A stretch of DNA of 64,000 nucleotides. It comes from Chaenocephalus aceratus (Eukaryota; Chordata; Actinopteri; Perciformes; Channichthyidae). The notes beneath the pieces are model-generated. The model saw only the letters and a list, made by a program, of their open reading frames with translations, ran no database searches and was not told the DNA's origin. The DNA lies in the NCBI GenBank assembly GCA_023974075.1, contig JAMFTG010000603.1, positions 41,001 through 105,000 on the forward strand. Reading direction: 5' to 3'. Numbering within the stretch: the stretch's first letter is position 1; every line of letters begins with the position of its first letter. This document shows positions 47,701 through 60,300 of this stretch, piece by piece. Position numbers and translations under genes: made by a program.

Positions 47701-50700
47701 TGTGTATCAGTATGTAGTGTCTCTACTTTAAAGAGTCCTCTCCTGCTGATGTTCAGGTGTATATCAGTACGTAGTGTCTCTACTTTAAAGAGTCCTCTCC
47801 TGCTGATGTTCAGGTGTATATCAGTGTGTAGTGTCTCTACTTTAAAGAGTCCTCTCCTGCTGATGTTCAGGTGTATATCAGTATGTAGTGTCTCTACTTT
47901 AAAGAGTCCTCTCCTGCTGATGTTCAGGTGTGTATCAGTATGTAGTGTCTCTACTTTAAAGAGTCCTCTCCTGCTGATGTTCAGGTGTATATCAGTACGT
48001 AGTGTCTCTACTTTAAAGAGTCCTCTCCTGCTGATGTTCAGGTGTATATCAGTGTGTAGTGTCTCTACTTTAAAGAGTCCTCTCCTGCTGATGTTCAGGT
48101 GTATATCAGTATGTAGTGTCTCTACTTTAAAGAGTCCTCACCTACTGATGTTCAGGTGTATATCAGTATGTAGTGTCTCTACTTTAAAGAGTCCTCTCCT
48201 GCTGATGTTCAGGTGTATATCAGTATGTAGTGTCTCTACTTTAAAGAGTCCTCTCCTGCTGATGTTCAGGTGTATATCAGTATGTAGTGTCTCTAGTTTA
48301 AAGAGTCCTCTCCTGCTGATGTTCAGGTGTATATCAGTATGTAGTGTCTCTACTTTAAAGAGTCCTCTCCTGCTGATGTTCAGGTGTATATCAGTATGTA
48401 GTGTCTCTACTTTAAAGAGTCCTCTCCTGCTGATGTTCAGGTGTATGTATCAGTATGTAGTGACTCTACTTTAAAGAGTCCTCTCCTGCTGATGTTCAGG
48501 TGTATATCAGTATGTAGTGTCTCTACTTTAAAGAGTCCTCTCCTGCTGATGTTCAGGTGTATATCAGTATGTTGTGTCTCTACTTTAAAGAGTCCTCCCC
48601 TGCTGATGTTCAGGTGTATATCAGTATGTAGTGTCTCTACTTTAAAGAGTCCTCTCCTGCTGATGTTCAGGTGTATATCACTATGTAGTGTCTCTACTTT
48701 AAAGAGTCCTCTCCTGCTGATGTTCAGGTGTATATCAGTATGTAGTGACTCTACTTTAAAGAGTCCTCTCCTGCTGATGTTCAGGTGTATATCAGTATGT
48801 AGTGTCTCTACTTTAAAGAGTCCTCTCCTGCTGGTGTTCAGGTGTATATCAGTATGTAGAGTCTCTACTTTAAAGAGTCCTCTCCTGCTGATGTTCAGGT
48901 GTATATCAGTATGTAGTGTCTCTACTTTAAAGAGTCCTCTCCTGCTGGTGTTCAGGTGTATATCAGTATGTAGAGTCTCTACTTTAAAGAGTCCTCTCCT
49001 GCTGATGTTCAGGTGTGTATATCAGTATGTAGTGTCTCTACTTTAAAGAGTCCTCTCCTGCTGATGTTCAGGTGTATATCAGTATGTAGTGTCTCTACTT
49101 TAAAGAGTCCTCTCCTGCTGATGTTCAGGTGTATATCAGTATGTAGTGTCTCTACTTTAAAGAGTTCTCTCCTGCTGATGTGCAGGTGTTTATCAGTATG
49201 TAGTGTCTCTACTTTAAAGAGTCCTCTCCTGCTGATGTTCAGGTGTATATCAGTATGTAGTGTCTCTACTTTAAAGAGTCCTTTCCTGCTGATGTTCGGG
49301 TGTATATCAGTATGTAGTGTCTCTACTTTAAAGAGTCCTCTCCTGCACGTGGAGATGACAGATAAAGTCTATTGTGGCTAGACTGTAAACCCAACAGGAA
49401 TTCGGCCATCTTTAGTTTTACAGCATTTTTTGACCATTTCCGGCAGCTCCTTCAAATGTTGTTGAACAAAATGTTGAATGTTATTTTCAGTGTGTGTAGC
49501 AAGTAAAAAGTCACAGCAGACCCAAGAGCGTTACAGACTATTATCTGATTATCAAACTCCATCTAATTCCAACCTCCATTTGATTTGAATGTAATCCATC
49601 AAAATAAGTGGCTTTGACAGCGAAGCTACGTCTAAATTATTCTTTCTAGTAGTGCTGCTGTGTCTGAGGACTTGGAGTCTATGAAGACTGCCGGCTGACA
49701 GTGACAGCTAAATGGCTGCAGAGTGAAATTTTAATGCACTGTGTGGTGTACAGCTGAGCACTGGGACGCCGTTTGGTCCTGAACGCAGCATCAGGAGACG
49801 CCTTTTCCGAGCGACACACTGCCTCTTTGTTCGTGACACTTCCAAAGAGCTTCACATCTCAGAGTTACGTGCACGCAGATGCTTACAACCACACAAGTAA
49901 CCCGTCTTAAACTGAAGCAGCGATGACGTGCAGACAGCAAAGCATTAACATGTAACACACAGATGGAAAGGACAGAAGGTTTTGCATTGATTTTGTGATT
50001 TCTTCGGCTCCTAACCAAAGCCTGTGAGTGTAACTGTACAGGTCAAAAGGCATAGCAGAGCCGCTTAGCGCCAGATGCTAACATGTCATTCACCTCAGGT
50101 TAGCAGCAAAATTGGAGATGCAGTTAACCATCTCTGCATTCTGTTTCTCTGCACCCCACATGCTGTGGAGAAAAGGGGGGAGGGAGGAGAAAACAAGAGA
50201 CAGTTACAAGCTGCTCCCCATCCACAGGTTAGGCTAGCTCAGCCAGACGGCTAACAGAAAAACTTAGCGCTAGCGGCTAAAATGCTACGACACACATGGT
50301 CCTGAAAAGTTTAAAATGGCTGCTTCCCCCTGCCTGTGATGTAATGAAGACTTTTCTTTTTGCCACTGCTTTTAATTGAACTATTCATATCTCACACTGC
50401 ACTGTGTGTGTATTGATTGTTGTGCTTTTATTTAGCTCTTAATGTGTGCATATGTATACATATGTCTTGTGTATATATAGGTATATACATATTTGTTTTT
50501 GCATTCGGGATTGTGGGAAACGGTATTTCGGTCTCTCTGTCTGTACACACAAACTGGAAGACTGACAATAACGTTGACTTTGACTTTTTATTTTATGTTG
50601 ATTTGATTATCTTTGCTTTTTAATGACCATTTTCTTAATTTTTGTAAAGCACTTTGAATTGCTATCTACAAAGACGTGCCTTTCCTAAACAATAATATAA

Positions 50701-53700
50701 AACACGTGACTGACAACGACTTAGTGGAAGTAACTTTACAACAGAACATCTGATAAGAGACATGTTTTAAAAGTGTGTGTCGTGTGTTGCCGGATAACAC
50801 GGCTAGCAGACTAGCTACCAGGAGCTAAATGAGAGAAGGACCCCAGTGGGAGTGGGATCTGAGGGGGGTGAGTGGGAGGATGGGAGTGGAGGTGGGGAGA
50901 AGAGGCATGGAGTATCTAGGTCACCGCTAAGATGAATCAAACACAGCTGGGGCGATAACACAGCTCCGCGCGGGAGAGGCTTCACGTGTTTCACGAGTCT
51001 GAGTCAGAGGCGGGAGAGCCACTTGGAATCCGTTTAGTTTAACCAGTGGAGAAATACTGTCCTGCATTCAGTGGGTATTACTTAACCATTGCATCACAAT
51101 ACTACCATTTTGTCTTCATTTACATTATTTAATTTCATATCCCATATTCTATCTCCATGTAGATAGACTTCTTGCACTACTGTTTATTTTGTATTTCTGT
51201 ATTGTACACATGTTGCATCGTGGGAGGAGCTCAGGTCAGAAGCAGTTCATTGCCATTTCTACACTGTAGCTTACGACAATAACACCTTTGAATCTTTGAA
51301 TTAATTAAAGTATTTTTTATGCAGAATGGCCATTTTTTAGAGTAATATGCAACACTTTACTGGATTTTGGAGAGTAATAGATTACATGTAACAGGATTAT
51401 GTAATCAGGATACAGAAAAAAGTAACTGTGTTCCCTTACACTTACTTAATACAAATAACTGTAGGCTGTTGACTGTAGGTATCTATGTATATGTGTGTGT
51501 ATATATATATATGTATATGTGTATATATATGTATGTGTGTGTGTATATCTATGTGTGTGTGTATGTGTGTATATAAATATGTGTATGTGTGTGTATGTAT
51601 ATGCGTATATATATATGTGTGTGTATATGTGTATATATATGTATAAATGTGTATATATATATGTGTATGTGTGTGTATATGTGTATATATACATATGTGT
51701 GTATGTATATGCGTATATATATATGTGTGTGTGTATATGTGTATATATGTGTGTGTATATATATATATATGTGTGTATGTATATGCGTATATATATGTGT
51801 GTGTATGTATATATGTCACTCAACAAGTAAAGCAGATTAATAATAATAACAAAAATAATTAATAATAATTATTATTATTATTATTTATAGATTATAAATA
51901 AATAATTTAGGGACAAGGGGGTGAGATTAAATAAGTTATACTTCTTCTCACTCCTTTTCCAACACTAGATGTGGGACTGTTTATGTTGCTGCTGCTGTTG
52001 TTGTTGTTGTTGTTGTTGTTGTTGTAAAGGTCACTTGTTTTGTTTTCTCTTACATGACTATGCACTGCAACATTTTTTATTTTGTAATTATTTATTTTAC
52101 TTGTTCGAAATAAATCAATCAATCAACTAATAATTTCTTCTTTTCTAAGGTTTCATTGTTCTGTTGTTTACATAACACACTAACGTAATAAACGTATTAT
52201 TATTTGTTTTCTCTTGTATTTATTTGCATTGCGTTTGACCCTGTATCGAGGTCATCCTAAATGCATGGAGCGTAATCAGGTTTGGTTTTATACTTAGGTT
52301 ACAGGCGACTCGTACGGTTACCAAACCCAAGTTATAATTAGTATCAAAGAATGTGTGCATGCTTTTGATTTTGCAGGTATGTCTTCTTATACTGTCAGGG
52401 ATCATAATACATATACTCCATTGTTGTTATTGTTTATATTAATACTGTTTAGTCTTATTTGTATTCCAGATTGCCAATGTTATAATCCTGAACGCCACCA
52501 AGCGCTCTAAGTACAGCTTCTGAAACGTCTACTGGTGGCGTTTCAAAAGGAAAAGGTTGTCCCTGGTCTCCGCTGTGTTTCGAGTCTCTTGCAACGTTTT
52601 TTCATTTGTATAATGTTTGCCTTTGCATCAAAGTTGGTGAAGATGTTTTATTAAGTGGGTTTTTATATTTGCATCGTGTTCAAAAGCGCAGCGAGCTTCT
52701 CCTATCAGACATGTTTTGGGCCAGCGTATAAAGGAGAAGGAGTAGGAAGTAGCATAAAGTGGAAATACCTTAAACAGGGTTCATACACTTTTTCACCAAT
52801 GACTTTCAATGACTTCTCCATGACCTTTACCTAATTCTCCATGACAAACATATGACTCTTTCTCAGCGTACCACTGAAAACTGTTTATTTTAACATGGAA
52901 CAGGAAAATAAGGAACATATGAAACATGTTGTGCCTATCTAAAACAAATCAAATAGGCTTACTAGCTTCCATACGCAGGGGTGTCAAACTCAAGGCCCGG
53001 GGGCCACATCCGGCCCGCGACTTCATTTTATGCGGCCCCGCAAGAGCTTGCAAAGAATGTAATACGTTTATTATACGATTAAATGCCGCTTTACAGAATC
53101 AGGTTGCCCATAAACTACATGTCCCACAATGCATCTCGTGTGTGCCATGCGCACTGAAGAGACTTGCAATTATTTGCTTCAGACGTAGTTAATTACTAAG
53201 TCATTATCCTATCCGATAATAATCCAATTCAGAGGCAATAATGTAATATAACACATTATTTTATATATATATTATATATTTATATATATGTATATTTTAT
53301 ATAGTTACAAACCGGCCCTTTGAGTGCAACCATAATGCTGATGTGGCCCGAGATGAAATTGAGTTTGACACCCCTGCGCTAAAGCAACTAAAATCTCTCT
53401 CCAGCAAAATACCTCGACAGTTAAATGCCATTTTACGTTTCATTACGATACGATACAGTATTTATTATCATTATAGTATTACTATTTCGGCGATTAGATA
53501 ACATATAAATTATATTTGATGCAACTTAGTTTAATTTCCATGACTTTTCCAAAACTTTGGGAAAAATATTGTTTTCCAAAAACTTTTTCCAGGGCCGGAA
53601 TTAGCATTTTGAATTTCCACGACTTTTCCAGGTTTTTAATGACCGTAAGAACCCTGCTTACATTAAGTTCACTACTTAGTTACTTAAGGACTTAACTGCT

Positions 53701-56700
53701 CTAAGTTACATATTTCTAAAAGTCTTCTGGTGGCATTTGAAAGAGGAAAAGGTAAACAAAGGTTGTGAAAAACATCGAATGATTTAGTTAAATAAAGAGA
53801 AAGCAACTTACACCAAGTTACTGAGCGACGCCAGGCTCATCTGACTCGACTGTTGCTGCTGCTGCTGTTGCTGCTGATGCTGCTGCTGCTGCTGCTGCTG
53901 CTGTTGCTGGGAGACCACTGGTTGCTGTTGCCAGGCAGCCATGGACGGTGTGAACGTCTGCAGCGCGGTGAGATCTGCACTCGTCAGCTGGTACTCTGAG
54001 ATAAAGGGAGAAAGAGAGAGGATGAGGAGGAGGATGAGGAGGATGAGGAGGAGGATGAGGAGGGGGGGGGAGGATGAGGAGGGGGGGGGAGGAGGAGGAT
54101 GAGGAGGAGGAGGGGGGGGGATTGTTTTTACATCACACAAGTTTTTCTGGAGCATCAATATTAATCAGAGCTAATCCATATTAATGGAGACCTTTGAAGT
54201 GCAAGTGTTCCACAATGAACAAAGTGAATATTCATAGTGGTTTGTGGCATCGCGCTGCAAAGGGTTTCAAGTATTTCCTCACGTGGCACTTGGAGATATT
54301 TCACGACACACAAAGCAGACAGTGTGTTTCACTCTGAGTCCTGTATAAGACCTGCTAAAGGGTTCTTAGATAAGAGAAGCCTGTATTGAATATTTAAATG
54401 CAGCTGACTTAGCGACAATTTCAGAAAGTAATCAGGTTACTTTTGAGACTAGATTGAAATTGAAAACGCATCTATTTCAAAACACCAAGCAAAGTATCCG
54501 AGTCGCCAGCACGTACTACGGTGCGATCTTAACTGAAGTGAATATATCTGCACTTTCCTTGTTTGATTCTTTATGGTCTTTGCACTTTGGATAAAAGCCT
54601 CAGCTAAATGATATGTAATTATTTTGTTTATTATTTACATTATACAGAGGTAACTAGTTATTTTAACGGAACATTACAAGTAACCCTAGTAACACACCTA
54701 GGATCGGAGAGACTTAACGTGTGCGACAGAAACACCTGGCTCTAACCCTCCTAACAAACTAACACTTAATTAAAAAAGTAAATATCGGTGTTGAGTGTCC
54801 CGACGTAAACACACCGATTTAGTCCGTGGTGCGTTCGCTGTCTTACCCGTATTGTAGGCCGTCTGCATGCCGGAGAAGGGTGCGAGGAGACTGGGTGTTG
54901 CCACGGAGACCACAGGTGTGGTGAGCGACTGGGAGACGCCTAGCCGCTGAGCATTCTGGGAAAACACAGAGATGGAGGGAGGAAAATGAGAAACAGAAAG
55001 TGGGATTCGGGGACTTTTCGGAGCGTTTGGAGGTGGCTTCAAGGAACATAATGACATCACTATGGAACACTCACGCTTCTATTGGCTAGCGCTTCAACAC
55101 ATTGTACGTGATAAGCTAAGGGGCGGGACATCTCTAAGCGTGGAGACATGTCCCAGTAGAGACACTACATACTGATACACACCTGAACATCAGCAGGAGA
55201 GGACTCTTTAAAGTAGAGACACTACATACTGATATACACCTGAACATCAGCAGGAGAGGACTCTTTAAAGTAGAGACACTACATACTGATATACACCTGA
55301 ACATCAGCAGGAGAGGACTCTTTAAAGTAGAGACACTACATACTGATATACACCTGGACATCAGCAGGAGAGGACTCTTTAAAGTAGAGACACTACATAC
55401 TGATATACACCTGAACATCAGCAGGAGAGGACTCTTTAAAGTAGAGACACTACATACTGATATACACCTGAACATCAGCAGGAGAGGACTCTTTAAAGTA
55501 GAGACACTACATACTGATATACACCTGAACATCAGCAGGAGAGGACTCTTTAAAGTAGAGACACTACATACTGATATACACCTGAACATCAGCAGGAGAG
55601 GACTCTTTAAAGTAGAGATACTACATACTGATATACACCTGAACATCAGCAGGAGAGGACTCTTTAAAGTAGAGACACTACACACTGATATACACCTGAA
55701 CATCAGCAGGAGAGGACTCTTTAAAGTAGAGGCACTACATACTGATATACACCTGAACATCAGCAGGAGAGGACTCTTTAAAGTAGAGATACTACATACT
55801 GATATACACCTGAACATCAGCAGGAGAGGACTCTTTAAAGTAGAGACACTACATACTGATATACACCTGAACATCAGCAGGAGAGGACTCTTTAAAGTAG
55901 AGACACTACATACTGATATACACCTGAACATCAGCAGGAGAGGACTCTTTAAAGTAGAGATACTACATACTGATATACACCTGAACATCAGCAGGAGAGG
56001 ACTCTTTAAAGTAGAGACACTACACACTGATATACACCTGAACATCAGCAGGAGAGGACTCTTTAAAGTAGAGACACTACATACTGATATACACCTGAAC
56101 ATCAGCAGGAGAGGACTCTTTAAAGTAGAGACACTACACACTGATATACACCTGAACATCAGCAGGAGAGGACTCTTTAAAGTAGAGACACTACACACTG
56201 ATATACACCTGAACATCAGCAGGAGAGGACTCTTTAAAGTAGAGGCACTACATACTGATATACACCTGAACATCAGCAGGAGAGGACTCTTTAAAGTAGA
56301 GACACTACACACTGATATACACCTGAACATCAGCAGGAGAGGACTCTTTAAAGTAGAGGCACTACATACTGATATACACCTGAACATCAGCAGGAGAGGA
56401 CTCTTTAAAGTAGAGACACTACGTACTGATATGAGCCTGTACATTTGCATAATAGGGCCCCTTTAAGGAATGTTGCCCTACATCAAGATTTAACATCGTT
56501 ATTGAATAAATAAATACTGCGATGACATCCATCTAACATTCACAGCTAAACTCTATTTTCTTGGCTCTTTGCCTCCAGTGTCGTGAGAAAACCTGGTCGG
56601 GTTTCACCTCGTTTTTTATCCCCTTTTATGGGCCCATTGTCGGAGAACATGACATCATCCATTTTCAACAGTAATAATGATAATGGTTAGCATGTGCTTC

Positions 56701-57126
56701 CCACTGTACAGCGGAGCGGCTGCAGAGACGTTGTTGTAATGAGAACTATATAATTACACTATTACTACTGAAAAGTTTCACTTAAATCACAGCTTGTTCT
56801 GCTTTTAGTCCAAATGGAAAACCCATGCGTTAGTCTTTGCTTCACGAAACACCAATTCACTTTGTGTCCCTCAGTTCGGGGTTTTATTGGCAGATTAAAT
56901 AAAGACAAATCGTATAAAGCAAATGCAGTGATTAACCCCTGCGAGGAAACACAAGCACCTCCATTCCTCCCCGAGGCTTTAACTTTTTCATCGACACTTT
57001 AACATCTGCGTGCAAAGATGACAAGTGTCTCGCATCTCGAGGTGGCGTTGGCATGGCGTTATGTAGCGTCACGGAGGAAGGTGTGATGAGAGGCTTCATG
57101 CCGACAGGAACGCATGCATCTACAAA

Positions 57127-57157
<31 letters not shown>

Positions 57158-57334
57158 TGAAAACATATGTGTGTGCCATGGTGTGAAAAGAAGGTATGTG
57201 AGGATTTCAAACACAGTGAAAGGTGTTTGTTTTTTGGGTGTGTATGTATGCGGAGAAATATGCATGAACACATGTCAGCATGAATGTGTGTGTGTGCTTT
57301 GGGGGGGGTGAAGGGGTCAGTGTGCCGACCTCCA

Positions 57335-57383
<49 letters not shown>

Positions 57384-60300
57384 CCAGGTTGTGATGTTTT
57401 CTCACTGTGATCCTTTGAGCGTCGGCACTGAGATAAACCAAACATGCACATGCTGAGCAAACTGCACACAGTCAGCTGGTCGCTCCGGTTCCCTCAATGT
57501 TCCCTCAATGTCCCCTCAATGTCCCCTCAATGTTCCTTTGTGTACTCTCAATGTTCCTTTGTGTTCCCTCAATGTTCCCTCAATGTCCCTTTGTGATCCC
57601 TCAATGTTTTCTTAATGACCCCTCAATGTCCCTTCAATGTTCCTTTGTGTACTCTCAATGTTCCTTTGTGTACTCTCAATGTTCCTTTGTGTTCCCTCAA
57701 TGTTCCCTCAATGTCCCTTTGTGATCCCTCAATGTTTTCTTAATGACCCCTCAATGTCCCTTCAATGTTCCTTTGTGTACTCTCAATGTTCCTTTGTGTA
57801 CTCTCAATGTTCCTTTGTGTTCCCTCAATGTTCCTTCGATGTCCCTTTGTGTTCCCTCAATGTTTTCTTAATGTTCCCTCAATGTTTCTTAAATATTATC
57901 ATAATGTTCTCTAGATGTTTCTCAATGATCCCTCAATGTTCCTTTGTGTTACTTAAATATTCTTGTGATGTTCCATCAATGTTTTCTGAATGTTCCTTCA
58001 GTGTTCCCTCAATGTTTCCTCAATGTTCTCGTAATGTTTCCTCAGTGTTCTCGTAATGTTCCCTCAAAAGCTTCCTATTTTATGAAAATGTCGTATTTTA
58101 TTCTTACTTTTAATTGATTTATATTTTACTCTCAGGAAACCCAACTCCCCCCCGTGATAAATAAAGTATTCCTGATCCTGCCTCTCTTTATTATCCGGCA
58201 TCGTTCTGGGATTTTACCGGGCAAACTTCAAACTCCTTAAAAGTTAATTTGTTTTGGATTCAAGTGTCCAGCCCTCCTGATCTCGACTCTCCTTGAGTGT
58301 GTCTCCGCGTTGGGACTGTGAGAGGCTCGGTGTGTGTATTGAACTCTGAATCCTGCAGGAACCAGTGCAAGCAGCTGATTGGTTCCTGGTGTTCCCCCTC
58401 TCTTCTTCTACTCTCTTCAACCCTAACGAAGGTGCATGCTCGGTGAGATCACTCCACATCCACGGGGTTTAACATTCTGAAAGGGGTCTTCACCTCACTC
58501 ACCAACTCCAGCTCTTCCTCTGTCTGCACGGCGGGCGGGGGGGGGGGGGAGCAAAACACAGAGGACCGTTACCTTTCCACTACTAACTGCAGTAAAATAT
58601 GATCAAACATGTGTTATATTATAAGTTGTACCGATTAAATGTGCTGGTAGGTCCACGTCGATGCATGCTTTGATCTGTCTGTATAATTGTTTGTCTGATA
58701 GCCAGGGTTTACGATCAGTTTTTAGGTGAGTTGTACTGAGGAACAAGTATCACAGCACCGACGGGTGAAACATAGTGTTTTGGTAACACGGGGTGTTCAG
58801 GTAACACTTAAAGACTTTGTTATGGAACGCAAAGCAGGGTAGGGGGCTAGTACACCCTCCTGAGGGTCCGGTTGTGGATGTCATGCGAGCAAAACATGGT
58901 GAAAACAATCAGTCTATCGGGACGGAAATGTTCGGATTTCCAAAGGGAGGTTCTGTGAATAAATTAAAAATCAAGAACCGAAATAATTGAACTATTGAAC
59001 TGTAACTTTTATCTTTTAATGTTTATTTTATTAGCTTTTCTTTTGACTGATTTTAAATGTCTTTCATTTTTTTTTTTTTTTTAACGTTTCTTTTATTATC
59101 TTTTACTGTTTTTAAATGCCTTTGTCTGAATGTCTTTCATTTTTGTAAAGCACTTTGTATTGCCTGGTGCTGAAAGGTGCTATATAAATAAATTTGCCTC
59201 GCCTTGATAGAGATATGTAATGTTTCATGGTTTGTTGCTGCAGATGGAAATTAGGTAAAATCTGACATCTCTTTTTTGAAATTAGTGCATTTTAATACAT
59301 GGTCCTTGTTTAATGTAAATGCATTTTGTACGGTGGCTGACGGGTTCAAACGTGCTACAACGGCCCAAAACATTTCCGTTTGGAGTACGATGCAAATATA
59401 AAAACACACATTTTGCAAAACACATCGAAATGGATGTTTCCATCTTGAGGAAACATGTGCAGTGTTTACTTAAAGTGCCGTATAAAATAAAAATAATAAA
59501 ACTAGAAGTTCAAATACAACGGGAACTGTTACCAGGGGACTCTAAAAAGTGATGCACACAATGAAAGGTATGTTTCCAACAACAGACACAGTTGTCCAGC
59601 TTTATAATCCTGAACGTCACCAAGCGCTCCGTCCCAGCTGTGTGCGTCACTCTTTAGTGTCCCCTGGTCTCCCAGCTGTGTGAGTCACTTTTTAGTGTCC
59701 CCTGGTCTCCCAGCTGTGTGCGTCACTCTTTAGTGTCCCCTGGTCTCCCAGCTGTGTGCGTTACTTTTTAGTGTCCCCTGGTCTCCCAGCTGTGTGCGTC
59801 ACTCTTTAGTGTCCCCTGGTCTCCCAGATGTGTGCGTCACTTTTTAGTGTACCCTGGTCTCCCAGCTGTGTGCGTCACTTTTTAGTGTCCCCTGGTCTCC
59901 CAGCTGTGTGTGTCACTGTTAGTGTCCCCTGGTCTCCCAGATGTGTGCGTCACTCTTTAGTGTCCCCTGGTCTCCGTTGTGTCTGAGCTTCTTGCAGGGT
60001 TTGGTTTCTGCAGCTTTTAATAGACGCTGCCATGTCTCCTCAAGTCCCTGGATGTTCTCTAAACGCTGCATGTGTTGTCAAGTTGCTGAAGATGTTTATT
60101 CATGATTGTTTTGGCACATTTGTGTTTTTTTTATTTGCATCGTTGCAGCACGTATCTCCTGCTGGAAATATTTTGGGGCGTTGTAGCGCATTTTCATGCA
60201 CCCGTCGGCCACTATAACTTTGTGTTTGACACCGAAATCAGACTCCTCTGTTGCACCCCTCACTGAAACATGGAGTTCATTTCTGTCTCTACTTTAACGA

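Noticed and set aside
44956..49381. Long open frames of up to 433 codons with a 19-residue repeat
   Set aside because: The 57-bp satellite reads through in both strands. The frames appear in either orientation of the array, including array 3, so they are not genes.
44980..56435. CRISPR-like spaced repeats
   Set aside because: The units are contiguous with no unique spacers, and the genome is plainly a vertebrate's.
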